This document shows, one piece after another, positions 11,481 through 24,700 of a stretch of 64,000 bases of DNA. The stretch's first letter is position 1; every line of letters starts with the position of its first letter. The translations under genes were made by a program, and so were the position numbers. Origin of the DNA: Neoscytalidium dimidiatum. Lineage: Eukaryota; Ascomycota; Dothideomycetes; Botryosphaeriales; Botryosphaeriaceae. The notes under the pieces are model-generated. The model saw only the letters and a list, made by a program, of their open reading frames with translations. It did not search any database and was not told the origin of the DNA. The stretch spans positions 1,674,001 to 1,738,000 of the forward strand of contig CM074702.1 of assembly GCA_037367355.1 (NCBI GenBank). Reading direction: 5' to 3'.

Positions 11481-14400
11481 ATGGCGCCAGTCGCGTTGGC
11501 CGATCTGTGCACAGAACCGGCGCCCGATATCACAGACCCAAGTGTTCTACCCCCAGATGGTGCGGATGAACGGCTAAGGCAACTCTGGACCCTACATGGC
11601 CATCCGCACAGCAAAAAGTATGCAATCACCTCCTCGCCGCTCGGGACGACATCCATAATTCCGTCGCAACAACAACCCCATCTCTCCGTAACGGCCTGTT
11701 GGCAGTTGAAGCATGTTCGTCGTACATTTACGTCTGCACAATTGCATCAGAGCTGCGTACCAGACTATCTTTGTTGTTGCAACATTTGTGGCCTTGACAT
11801 CGTACGAGGCCATCGTGCTGACAAGGGCAATAGATTCACAAATCCGGAGCTTACTAGCTTGGCTGCAATCGTTAAGCACAACAAAGCAACACAGCCATTA
11901 CAAGCAGCGTTCCTGTCTCCGAGAGGAGACACATTCGATGTCATCACTTGGAATGAGTTTGATGAGCTGCTAACCGCCGCTGCCACACATTATTCTCAAA
12001 AGTTCCAGGCGGAAATCAGCTCAGCGAATCAAGTCTCCAAGCAACCCACCCTTGCCCTCCTAGGAAACGGCAATACGGTTGACTATCTGGTCACGCAGAT
12101 AGCTCTTACCAAGCTCCATATCCGTGTACTACTTCTGAGCAATAAGAATGCCCCAACGGCACGTGACCATTTGCTCCAAGTGTGTGATGCCGTTGGCATC
12201 ATCGCCGATGAAAGTAATGCCGCCACGCTACTGGAGCAGGAATTTGCTCGGCCATGCGTCCACATGGCGACCTTGTCGGAGCTGCGGTCTCACAGCTGTC
12301 CCATGAAGGAAGAACTCTTGCGTTACGACGCCGACGACGAGTGGAACCTACAGGCCATGATCATCCACTCCTCCGGATCTACTGGACTACCAAAGCCGAT
12401 CATACATACTAATAGAAGCCTTTGTCTTATTGCGCGGATGTATCGTCTATTTCCTGATTTCGTGGTGGATAACTGGTATCTATGCTTTCCTCTGTAAGCT
12501 CTGTCCCTCCTAATTATCCTCCTTACAGATGGGAAATCCAAAGGTAACGGTGAATGACGTTCTCTAACACAAGATAGGTTCCACATTGCCGGCATATCTG
12601 TTGCGCTTAGTGGTCTCCCTAATGGCCTTCCAACCACTTTCCCCCCACTCAATTGGCCTCCTGCTCCCAGTGCTATCCTCTCCGCCTTCCGTGCTTTGTC
12701 AGCTCTTGGTTACCTGGCCGACTGCCTTCACTGCGCGCCCAGCATAATTGACGATCTATACACATACATCACCGCTACTACACAAGACTACACCCCTCTT
12801 ACCTCCCTCAAGATCCTGCAGCCCGGCGGCGCACCCCTCTCCCCATCCCTCCTAGCCAAACTCACAGCCCTAGGTGCCAACGTCAAAACCACCTACGGCT
12901 CCACCGAAATCGGGCCCCCGTTCCGGACCATACCGCACACGAGGGACAACCCGAATTGCTACCACGTCCGCAACCTGTACCCGGAGTCCCCGCTGGTGCA
13001 GATGGAGCCGCTTGGGGACGGTCTGTTCGAGTGCGTCGTCTACAAGGGGTTCGAGCTGGCCGCCGAACTCTGGCTTTCCGAAGGCGCGCCCAACCCCTAC
13101 CGCACGAACGACCTATTCGTCGAGGATCCGCCGGGGAGTGGCACGTTTGTGCTGCAGGGCCGGAAGGACGACATCCTCGTGCACGACAACGGCGAGAAGA
13201 CGCATGCGGGCGCGCTGCAGATGAGCGTAGAAGAGAGCGATCCGCTCATTGCCAAGGTCGCAGTGTTTGGGAGTGGGAAGCCGTGTGCAGCGGCGGTGGT
13301 TGAGGTTACGAGGGAGTCGTGGGCGTTGGGGGCGGAAGTCGTGGAGCAGAAGGTTTTGGTGGCAGTCGAGAGGTGCAATGCGACGATTGCACGGCATTCG
13401 CGTATCGACCGCACGATGTTGTTGATTTTGGGTCCAGGAGAGAGCCTGCCAGTCACTCCAAAGGGCAACGTGCGTCGGAAGGAGGCGTGGAAACTGTACG
13501 GCGAACGAGTCGAGGCTCTCTACGCAAGGCTTCTCGGTGGCGAGGCTATGAGAGTTGATGAAGAGGATGAAGGCGCACACGACGGGTTATCGGACCGGAA
13601 TTTCATTAAGGCTTGTGTCGCTGAAACCTGTGACAAAGACCGGTCAGAGGTAGGAGCGGACAGGAGCTTCTACGAGTTGGATCTTGACTCACAAAGAGCT
13701 GTGAAGCTGCGATCGAGGCTCGTAAAACGCTTCGGTGCATTCCCTCTGATGTTCATCTTTGAATATCCGACACTAGACAGGTTACACGCGTATCTGACAA
13801 GGTCTACATCCGGCATAAATGCATTTACTGCTGAAAAGGAGAGGCGCGAATGGATCCTAAGGACGATCAAGAAGTACAACGACATTATTGACGGATGGAA
13901 GACATCTCGGACGCAGCCCAGCAACCTTGCTAATGCCGGCGGCGAGGTTGTCTATTTGACAGGTGCAACTGGAGCCCTCGGAAATGCGTTGTTGGAGGTG
14001 TTAGTCCGAAGTCCTAGTGTCAAGAAGATTTACTGTGCCATCCGAGGTCAGGATCCGCAGAACAGAGTCGAGGAGTCGTTGAAAAGACGGGCGTACAGCG
14101 GGGAAACGTACGCAAGCAGCAAGCTCTGCGCCCTGCCGTACGACATGACGGAGGAACGGCTAGGGCTGATCCCTGAAGTTTACGAGCAGCTACTCGGTGA
14201 GGTGACAACTGTCATTCACAACGCTTGGAAGATGGACTTCAATCAACGGGTCGAAATGTTCGAGACGGACTGCCTACAGGGTAATGGACTCACACGCCTG
14301 ACATCCATCGACACTCGGAGGCTAATTATTGAGTCAGGTACGATGAACTTACTTCGTTTTTGCTCTATCGGCAACAGAAAGATTTTCTCCTTCATGAGCA

Positions 14401-15302
14401 GTGTCGCTGCCTGCATGGGGAAAGCAGCCAAAGGCCGGTTGATTCAGGAAGGCCCCGTCAGTGGAGATCCTCAGATGGCGCTCAACACTGGATACGCCCA
14501 GAGCAAATTTATAGGTGCGTTGTGACAGAATGCCGAGTCATACCCCTGGTGTCAATCTAACCACAGGACCCCTCCGACTCGACAAAGTCATCGGGGGTCA
14601 GTTCGCTTGAAGATTCGTCTAACTTATGGCAGTCGAGAAATTGACCGAACATTATTCATCGACCTTGTCAGCATCTGTAAAGCTATTCCGTGTCGGTCAG
14701 CTTTGCGGGCATTCACAGCGTGGTGTATGGAATAGTACCGAAATGTAAGATACAGCCCATTCCTCGTTATCACCACAGTAAGCTAAACAATATTCAATCG
14801 AAGGTGGCCAATCATGATATGCACAGGTCTTCGCTACCTTCAAGCTCTGCCAAAGCTTCCCTACACATCCGTCAACTGGCTTCCTGTCGATATCTGCGCG
14901 TCGAGCATTTCATCCTCCCTCTTCTCTGGAAACCACGGAAATACTGCAAAAGGATCGACTTTCATCGTCCGTAACCTTGTGAACCCCTTCACCGTCGCTT
15001 GGCCAAATTTTCTCAACTCTCTAGCTGTCGCAGCTTCAGTAGCCTTCGGGACCGTTAGTATGCCAGCCTGGGTCGCTCTTCTGGAGAAGGCAGCTGAGGA
15101 GGGGTCTCACGACGTTCCTGGCTTGAAGTTGCTTGGCTTCTTCCAAGATATGGCGAAAGAAATTGGATCCGAGGATCGAGCGGCAATGAGCAACGGAGAG
15201 GGTGTCGAATTCGCTACGGCAAGTGTGCAGGGGGCAAGCGTTGTGAATGCAGAGATGATCGGGTTGTGGTTGGCAAGGTGGAAGGAAGAAGGTTTTTTGT
15301 AG
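11481..15302 (+). CDS. adenylate-forming reductase (A-T-R, NRPS-like)
   Basis: Activates a carboxylic acid as its adenylate, loads it on a carrier domain and releases it reductively as an aldehyde or alcohol. Preferred exons: 11481-11617, 11834-12493, 12578-14280, 14338-14514, 14633-14744 and 14804-15302, giving 1095 residues. Adenylation motifs: SSGSTGLPKPI (A3) and YGSTEIGP (A5). Carrier: DRSFYELDLDSQRAVKLRS, with the Ser after the Asp as phosphopantetheine site. Reductase: TGATGALG nucleotide-binding loop, GYAQSK with the catalytic Tyr and Lys, then VGQLCG and NWLPVD. There is no condensation domain. Two proposed introns (11618-11833, 216 bp; 14281-14337, 57 bp) are multiples of three without stops, so the frame stays open if they are kept. 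Removing the second restores DCLQGTMNLLRFC, as expected for this fold. The first is less certain. Product unknown. Confidence 0.88.
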
Positions 15303-15887
15303 TCCATTGCCTTCCATGGAGACACGGGCAGTTCTCGGCAAGTACCTGTTCAATACCTGTTGGAAAGATGAGACACTTGGAAACAAGGAAATTAATTCGG
15401 GACGATGTTATGATGCGTGCACCAAGGATATGATTCTCGTCATGGGTATGTATAAGCCCACCATTCCTGCCATCATGCTGCGAATAAAACCGGCAGAGAG
15501 AAGGGGGGGAAAAAAGAAGAACCAAAGAGCCCTAACCTATCTACTCCATTCACCGATAAGAAGCAGAGGACATCAAAGAGAAAACAAAGTACCCCACAAT
15601 GAACACGCATCTCAGTGCATTCGTGAAAAAGCTCGTGCTTTCCTCCGACTTCGAGAAACCATTTGCTTGCCGAACCACAACCGTGGCGAAGACCTTTCCA
15701 GTTCGCGCCGCGCAGGGCTGCCAGAACCCCCCTAATCGTGTGAACAATCGTAACCATGTATTGGGTATAAAGTTGAAGTCGAAAATGAAAGAAAAATCAA
15801 GAGTAACAATTCGCATATCTTTAATGCCTTTTAATGGGGGGAAGCCCGTGAGAAAAATTTGAAGGAGGCTTAGAGTACGTGCTCTAA
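15303..15887. other. convergent intergenic region
   Basis: Lies between the stop codons of the reductase (+) and the F-box protein (-). It has purine-rich runs and short open frames only. Nothing gene-like was found. Confidence 0.5.
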
Positions 15888-18800
15888 TCACGCCTGGGCT
15901 TCTGCAACTTCGACTGTTTCGTCGACGTCCTCGATTTCGCGACCTCGGCCGTCGACAACAATACGACGACCACGCTGATCTTCCGGTGCACCATCACGGG
16001 AAGCTCCGAAGTCCAGTACCTATTGCAGTCCAGTCAGCCAGAGTTTCAATTCGTCTTGTAGAAGACGAGAACTTACCTCGATATAGGTCAGGCTGTTTCG
16101 CTGCACCGCGGCGACACATCTCCTCTCATTGAACTTCACTTGCCAGACGCCGCTCAAGTCCGTCAGAAGGTCTTTCACGCATTCACCCGTCTTCACGTTC
16201 CACATCTTTAGGGTACGGTCGCTTCCACTGATGACTTTCTGACCATCATGTTGAAAGCAAGTTATGGCTCCCGTATGCGCTGTGAGAGTCGCCTTGCATT
16301 GGCCATTTTCAGGATCCCAGATGCGTAGTGTTGAGTCGGCAGCGGCAGACACGAGACGCTCATGCGAAAGGTCCAGCAGGCCGACAAGCGATGTGTGGCC
16401 CTCCAGGTTGAAGAGGCATGCGCCAGTTTCGAGGGACCACACCTTCACCAGATTGTCCATAGACCCGGAGATGCATCGGTTACGCCCGTGGTCTAATACA
16501 ACACTGTAGACCTTTTGTGCATGGCCGTTTAGTCGATGCAGGACCTCGCCTGTAGATATTTTCCAGACACGCACGCTGGTATCATACGAACCACTGACGA
16601 GAGTGTCTCCGTGAGCCGCAATAGCGCGAACGGAGTGCTGATGGCCAGTCAGGGCGCGGATGAAGTATGGATTGTCACGGTCGTTGGCCGGTGCACCAGT
16701 CTGGAAGATGGAAGGGTCATCAAGGCTGGGGAGTTTCCAAACGCGCAAGCTGGAATCTCGGGACCCGGTGATGATAAGTGGACGTTCTGGCATCATGATT
16801 GGCTTGCCTTCTGCATCCTTGCCTATCTCTGTCGGCTGCAGAATGACAAGGCATCTAACAGTTGATGTATGCCCTTGGAATACCTGTAAACATTTGCCTT
16901 TCTCAATATCCCAAACTCTTACCGATCTGTCGGTGGAGCCTGAGACAAGAATGTTTCCCCAGTATTGAAGGGCCCAGACACCTCCCTCATGGCCACTCAA
17001 CCGAGTCCGGAGTGCGCCGGTCTTAGTATCGTAAACGTTGATATTGGTGTCGTCACTACCAGTGAGGATTTTGTCCGTATCGAATTGGAGACACGTCACC
17101 ACGTGCCGTTGATGGGCGCGGAAAGCAATGTGCTTCGGTTTCGTGTCCACATCCATCCAGCTTTTCCGTATTAGATGATGGCGTTGGTAGAGTGACTTGA
17201 AAAGGTGGAGGTTTCGAAGGCTTGCAAGGCCGATATTGGGATTTGGAACAGCCAGAGCGGCAGCATTGGCATAGGCAATCGGGCCATGAGCACTACCAAG
17301 GGAGGATACTACACTCGACGGCTGGGGCTGAGCTTTCGAAGGAGACGCACTCGGTCCTTTGGTACGGCGCCTCTTGTTGCTGGACGAGTACTTGCTCGAT
17401 GCTTTCCGTTTTGGGCGGGTAGAGCCATTGGAAATTGTCAAAGCATTCTGAGGAGATGACAGCGCAGAAGCCTCACTGTCAGAAACGTTTCCAACAGCAG
17501 TTGACCCACTGAGATCCCGTTCCCAACTGTCTTGTCCGAACTGCCAGCCCCAGCCCTCTTTTATAGCGCGTTCCAATTCGCCGTCCGGAAGCGCATAGCC
17601 GTCCTTGTCCAGTAGGTTCTTCCACGCCTTCTCATCCGAGTTTATTATTTGGCGCCACTTCTTAGAAACCTGGGCTGCTCTACACATGCTTTGTGCGTCA
17701 AGATGTGAGATAATGTTGAGACTCAATTCTAGTGGAAGGAGGCCGAGGAAGTCGATCTTCAAGGCAGGATTGACGACGTTGGCGACAAAGTGTAACGTCG
17801 GCTTAGCGCAACGGCGAAGGAATTGGTACATAATGTACGTCTTGAGGTCGTCCGGCATGGCATCGAAGGCATCAACCATCACAGGAATGTCCATCATCGT
17901 AGGGGCCGCAACTGTCGAGTCATCATCGGGATGTGCGAGGGCTAAGCCAGACTCATCAGCGCCCTTCAGAGACATGTCAAGTTCACGAGTCCTTCCAAGA
18001 ACTTTCTCGTCCCCTCTGTCACGTTCGATGTCGAGACTGGAGACATCATTTTCCTCGTCATCTTCTTCGGCTCCAAGCATGCCTGGGAAACTCGCGTGGT
18101 GGGCCAAATTAGCTGCAGCGGTAATAGGAGAAAGGCTGGGACTCGGGAGACTGGCGTCTTGCGCAGCAAGGTTCTGAAGAGAGTTCGGGCGAGCGGTCCT
18201 CGGCCGCCTCTCCGGTTCGTCATCAACAGGCAATACTGGCTCCATGTCCGTTTCAGCAATAGGTGGAGTTGCAGAAACCCCTGTGACTGGCTCCTCAATC
18301 CCGAGAACGGAAGACTGGGCTTCTCTGATTTCGGCGGAGTCTTTCGAATCCTCCATCTTATCATTCGAAGATCGAGCAATGCCATCTTGATTTTGTGATC
18401 GCCACTCATCTGACAAGCTTTGCAAGCTCGATAACCGCTGGACGGCCTGGTCCCGACTCGATCCAGCTCTTGAACCTGGCCTACGCAATCCTGCCCGCAA
18501 TCTGGATACTTTCAGCTGTCCAGAGCCGCCCGTGTCTGTATCCGGTGTGGCGGGTGCTGTTGTATCAAGCCCTCGTGAAGCCTGGAATGAATTGTTACGG
18601 GTAAGAGGCGGGATCTCCGCCGAGCCCGCAGCAGACCGGGGAACGGAAGGACGCAGCCTCTTGCGGCGTGACAAGCCAGCCAACTCGGCAGCTTCGGCGA
18701 TGGATACAGGTGATGCAGATCGCTTTCTAGGGTTCTGGGCAGGGGGTGCCGGCGCGTCGGTAATGGCTCTCCTCTTCGTCATTCGGTTCAGCGCGTCGAG

Positions 18801-19465
18801 CTTAGAATCAGAGGCTTGGGTCGTCGACAGCGAGCCATTTGCAGATTGCAAAGCAGCATATTGTTGACGGTACTGAGAGCAATCTGGGTTAGCTGTACGG
18901 TTTCACGACAAAGTAGCATGCGTGGGAGGGTGTCGGCACTGTCTACGATTATCCGCAGCTATGGAGAGCATACCTCTTCGTACGTGTTCTGTGCATCGTC
19001 CGCTTCTTGGAATCGGGCCTGCCTTCCGCCGATGCTGAAGCTGAACTGCTTTATGGCCTGTGGTGTGGGAGATGCCGCTAGGGGGTATTGCTTGGGATCA
19101 CGCTCGCGGAGATGGCGAGGAGCGTTTAGAATCAAGGGAGGGAAAGAGGTCGTCGTGGTGGTAGTTGTGGTAACAACGGTAGTCTGGGTGGTCGGAGCGT
19201 ATGAGAGTTGGCCCAGGGTGGTGTAGGGGTCCAGCACTTGGGTCTGCACGGTTTTTGAGACCTCGTGGTGGGCAGGCATGGCGGACGTGGAGGAAGTATT
19301 CGGAGGCTTGGCAGCGGATGAGGCGGCGGGCGGCACAGAGGCCGTCGAAGCAAACGATGAGAAGGCCGAGGTGTCCTGGGATGTGGGCTTCCCGCTCAGT
19401 GTGGAGGCGGCATCCATGACGGCGGGAGAGGAAGGAGAGTGGGAGGCGCAACGCGAAGGTGACAC
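15888..19465 (-). CDS. cdc4: Cdc4/Fbxw7-like F-box WD40 protein
   Basis: Substrate receptor of an SCF ubiquitin ligase that should bind phosphorylated degrons. Exons 19465-18974, 18872-16077 and 16019-15888 give 1139 residues if the first ATG is used; an in-frame ATG at 19420 (MDAAS) is an alternative. The long N-terminus is Ser/Thr/Pro-rich and basic (a KRRAI patch and several KR clusters, likely nuclear). The F-box is at about 540-590 (LLPLELSLNIISHLDAQ, KKWRQII). WD40 repeats run from about 750 to 1080, with VVTCLQF, GSTDRSVRVWDI, HTSTVRC and GSRDSSLRVWKLP. This order matches Cdc4/Fbxw7 better than the SconB/Met30 group, which is the main alternative. The small third exon gives a conserved-looking tail (VLDFGASRDG) ending in acidic residues. 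Confidence 0.88.
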
Positions 19466-21783
19466 GACCTGCGGATGGAGAGGAGGCGAGCAAACTTGGG
19501 GCCGACGGCGCGGTGAGACAGGACCGCACAGATCATCAGCCCTTCAGGTCGCAGGCGCGCAGAGCGTAGTGTGTGCGTGCTGATGGATGCGGCGCCCGGG
19601 CGGGAGTCGGCCGTAGCTGGAGCGCCGGCGTTTGCAGGGGCGAAGGCTGTGTTGGCGTCGTCAGGCTACTCGGCCATGGCGGTGCAGGAGGCGACAGTAG
19701 GATCTGGGCAACGAAGCGGAATGGCGGCTCAAGCGGAGCGTCGAGCTGGCGAGTACGCTTGGGGGCAAGCACGGAGGGTTGTTGTGCGCGGCGCGGTGTG
19801 GCCGGAGAGGGGTTGGCGGGTGGAAGGGCAGAGACGCCGGGGGCCGGCTGAGGCGACAGGACAGCACAGGCGAGAAAGGGAAGGCACCCGCAGCACCACC
19901 GCTGCCCCGAGCTCCCCCAGCCAAAAGTGGTGTTTGGACTTGGCCTCGCTTGCAGCTACGATGCTTTGCTCTGTCACGCATATATTATTCCGAGTTCACC
20001 GTCCACCGCCCGACCAGAGCCCATCACCCTGTCTCCGGCCTGCACGCGCTGCCTGACCGACTGCGACTACTGCAACCGCACTGTCGCCGCGCGAGCGAAA
20101 GTCCTCCGCCCGCCCAGTGGCACGGCATGAAGAGATCCATCTGGCCGGAATGCTCGATTTGTCAAATGCCTTCAGGCGCATATACATGGATGATCACGTA
20201 GTCACCCGAAAGCCCTCCCTCCGTAATGCTTTCTGGAGTCCTCGCCCTGAATGCGTCTGACGCGTCGAGATTGGAATGCCCGATTCGCATCCGATATTCC
20301 ATACAGAAGTCCTGTCTTAGCTTCCAGCTCGAGGAGACATGCCGGCCTGATGCCGGCACCAGCGGATCGAAGGTTGATATGCATCCTGTAGAGACTTGCC
20401 AATGTATCTGAATGTTCCCGGTGACTGGGGCTAGCAGTTATCCAACAGCTACAAAGAGGTCGCATGGGGAAATCAACGCAATGATACGATGATTATCGCT
20501 GCTACAGCGACGGACAGCAATGCTAGCTGAACTATGTGTGCAGCTCTGGCACAATTAACGTCCCCTAAATCGATTCTCATCTTGGTGGTGGGAAGCCCAT
20601 CTGTGCGGGATCTCAATAGAGAACCGCGTGGCAGATGCAAGATCGGTAAAGTCGTGGCCTCGATGGATGGCTGCGGATATGTTCACGCGTAGCAATGTCG
20701 TCACAGCCTCGGGAAGGCCGAATGGCACTGCATCCGCCCGTCCACAGAGGCCCAAGCTCCAATCAAGGCACTATGCCATGGTCGACTGTAGTCGGGCCTT
20801 TGGCTTTTGCATGAGAGCGATGTGTTACCCGTAAGATGGTCAAAGAGAAGCCAACCATGCGGCGACGGTGGGAAAGCCGGGGAATGGGAGAATTCGGCTG
20901 CCCAGGGTCGGTGATCGAAGCGATCGGATGGTCAAAACAAGAGCTCGGCTTTTGACGTGCACCCGTCGAAGCCTGGGGCACCGACTCGCTCCGTGCTATG
21001 TCAGCACGGGCTCAGCATAGCCGCTCATCCCCGGCGGAAATCCAGTATCAAAGGACCGCTCTACGTTCCGTGCTGCAACTTCACGACAACGCACCCGAGG
21101 ACATGACAGCACCCCAGGCTTCGTGCGCCAACTTCGAGCTTCTAGCTTTGAACTTGTGTTCATCTTTCCGGACACCGAAGCTGTCTGCGTGCAATTGGAA
21201 ACAACTATTTGAGATACTCGGCTAAACCAAAAGTGTATGTCGGCTGTCGACAATGCTCATGTATGCCCCCCCGCACGAATGCCCAAGACATGGGACACGA
21301 CCGTGGTGTGCAATGCCTTAAAAAGTGCTGCATGGTGGAACTTGTATTCCATTTCGATTATCGTGGTACGATCCATCGATGTACTCTCTTGTGAAATAGC
21401 CGTGCATTTGGCAGACGGTCGTTTACAAAGGTTTGATACAGTTGGACAAATTGCAGCTTTGGTTTCGCAACATTCCCATCTTCCATGCTGATTTGGTCAC
21501 TTTCTCCATTACTTCTGCACATGTTCTTTTTCTCGTGTCTACTGATAGCGATGACACTAGCGCCCTACGCAAGCCGGATTTTGGACGTGGAAACTGCAAT
21601 GCCTCATAGCGTGCCTTCCACAAAGAAGCTCGCTTCGCTGCCGGCCCGCTGATGCCTGTCTTCACTCGTCTTCTCACTCATCGCTTGCTTGCGAACCCAC
21701 GCCAATCGCCATTTCCCTGCCAATACTAGCCTCTTCAGCAGCAATTTGATTGTTGCCCGGGGTTCCAAGCTCAAGTCATCGCA
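19466..21783. other. intergenic, divergent promoters
   Basis: These 2.3 kb lie between the Cdc4-like gene (-) and the Hop1 gene (+). The first ~650 bp next to the F-box gene is GC-rich, with open frames on both strands that look compositional. The rest has no domain-bearing frame and no tRNA-like hairpin that I could see. Confidence 0.45.
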
Positions 21784-24700
21784 ATGCCTCAGTCAAAAAA
21801 ACGTCGACAGACGCCGCATCATCGACATGCAACCCAGCCACAGCTGCAACCATTAGTCACTACTGAAAACACTAGTATTGTCTCTCAGCAACAGAGCCAG
21901 CAGCTGACGCAGTTACTGCTGCTTAGTTCGGTAATCCATTCCCTGTTGTGAACTCTTTTACACAGCTTACTGTGGCTACATAGCTGTCGGCGATTCTGTT
22001 CTCTAGGTACCTACCTGCACTTGCATCTGGTGGTCAGCTTTCCTAACGCCAATCTAGACATCTTATGCGTGAGAAATCTTTCCAATGGATACACTTCGAT
22101 GTTGATGCAGCTGGTCCTTGGGAATACGAAGCATGGAAGACAGGTACTGTCAACGCAAAACATGACTACAACACACACAGATTGCCTCTTTTGCAACAGA
22201 ACGGCAGTAGCAAGACTAAAGCATTCATGAGTTATATTGTAAGCCGCTCATCCCTGGCTGACATTATTCGTCATCTTTCCGATTCAACACCAAACTGCTT
22301 CCATGTTGACGTCGCTGGTTCGCTCGCTGACTTTGAAGTAGGAGAAAGGTGCATTCGAGGCAATTGAGCTTGGTTATCTCCGTGCTTTCCAGCTTCGGAT
22401 CTTCGAGGATATCAATCACCCAGAAAAAATTCTGGAAATCTACACCCTGACTTTCAGTTACCAACACACAACTAGCCCCGACGGGAAAGTCGTGAGCGGA
22501 TTTGAAATGACAGGGCCTGAAGGAAAACGTGCCAGCCTCAGGAATTTGAGAATTGGCTTTGCGGAATTCATGCAGAATCTCCTGGAATTTCTGGAAAAAC
22601 TACCCGACCTGCCCGGTTTGTATTGCACTTGATATATAGCACTCTGTAAACTTACTGCTTCTAGATAAGAGGTACTTTAAACCGAAACTCTTCTACACGG
22701 ACGAATGTCCGCCCGGCTATTCTCCTCCTGGTTTCAAGCAAGGATCCGCAAGCGCTCTCATTTTTCCTCGAGCGGCTGGCATTACTGCGATGACCGGACA
22801 AACGTCTGAATACCACGGAGGCTACCACAGGTATATATCAAGGTAAATGCCGTGGACTTACAACTTTAGGCTAACTAATTGTAGTGCGAACATGACTGTC
22901 GATTACCTACAGTGGACGGATTCACGGAAAGAACCTATCCCGTCAGGCTTGCGGTACTCCACTCCGGCTTCACAAATCGTTGATATCAGCCAGTCAAACA
23001 CTAGGTCCCCCTCGGTACGAGAAGGCTACCGCAGGGCCACGGAATATTGGTCTCAACAAAACACCTCGGAACAGCATTGGCGTGGCTCCTCGGGGAATAT
23101 GGGATTTCAGGATTCGCCTGCCATAACCGAGTCTACCACCACGAACAATAGTACAACTAGGCAACACGACGATCACAGAATGAATGCTAGTCCTAAGGAC
23201 CCAAGCATGAAACCTCGTCACGCTACTCATACAATCCCACAAAAAAGGCGGATGAACGAACTATTGCCAGAATATGCTGCGAAAAGGAGGGCCTCTTCAA
23301 GGAGCGGCGACCAAATCGATGGCGTCCTCGGCCGGCCTCGTACCAAACGGGCCGCCAATGAGGAGGAGATTCAACTTCCCTGGGGAGACGCCAAGATTCA
23401 GTTGGAATCTCAAGATACTGCCACCTCTAGTGTCAATAGCCAGGATTGGCACGAACGCGATGCCCTAAGGAGAATGGTAAGTCCAGGATAAATTGATATC
23501 ATCTGTCACTTGATCTTAATGCTCACTCTCGATACGTTTGCAGAGGCAGCGATCCAAGTCTCATATTGAGGATACTCAAATTCTACAACCAAACGAAGCG
23601 CATAGGAGATTTCCAAACAAGAATACTGGGGAGCAGCTCAGGATCAGTCTCACGGAAGCAAAGATAAACAACCTTCATGAGAAAAGATACCTTGCACAGG
23701 CAAATAATACGCAGGATTTGCAAAGGGAAGACGACACTGTTAATTGCCAATGTGGATGGCATAAAGAAGAAGAAGACAATATGGTAAGCCTTTCTTCTTA
23801 CCAGCTTGAGCTTTAAAAGCACTTCTGACTGGATCAGATATGCTGTTACTGGTGCCAGACATGGCAGCACTGCTCTTGTTACGGCTTTCAAGGCGCTTCT
23901 GATCCCCGAATTCCCGTACAGCATACGTGCTACAAATGTTTATTCGACGGCGAAGACGATGTAGGAGCAAAACATACCCTAAGGGAGCTACAGAACTTCG
24001 CGTTGCTCCGGAGAGGTATCCAGGTCATCGAGGAGAATGGCGGGTACTACGACAAAGCCTCATTTTCCCGAGCTCTTGGCGGTCAGTGTGAATACAGTCG
24101 CCTGCTTTTAATAGTATGCTGACATGGACACTAGCTCGTGACAGCCAGACTGCGTCTGACACTTTTGCGGCACTACTTTCCGAGAAGGCAATAGTTGCTA
24201 CAAAGGGCAGCAAAAAGAAGGGGTTTAGCCGGACAGGGAAACCTTCGTATCATGTCGTCGGTGAAGAACCAGGCCGTTCAGAAATGATCGCAAAATTTTT
24301 CGACCCACTCTACAAGATCAGGCACTGGGTATGGGCCCATGTTTTTGGGACAGCCTAGTCCATACTGACAAACTGCAAATAGTACAAGCCAAGGGGGGAG
24401 CAACCAAATCCCAGACATAACAGCTTATCAAGCTCAGACGATCAGGTCATAGGAACGAATGACGCCACATTTCTTGGTATTCATCCTGATACCCTTCTCA
24501 ACAATATACTGCTAACGTGAGCGAGATGTATCGCCAACTGGCTTTTCAGGGACATTGAAAGCGAAGAGCCTTTCTAGCGGCGGATCCAAGCCGGCGCATG
24601 TCAACAGTCCTTCCAATCCCTCAAGTGTCTCCGAGGAATATATTCCGTCTATGCAAGAAGCGCAACCTAATAAGGGAAACAATATAGTCATTCCGAAAGC

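Noticed and set aside
22152..22190. Possible short intron in Hop1 exon 3 (GTACTG to CACAG)
   Set aside because: At 37 bases it is too short for these introns, and removing it shifts the frame out of the HORMA domain.
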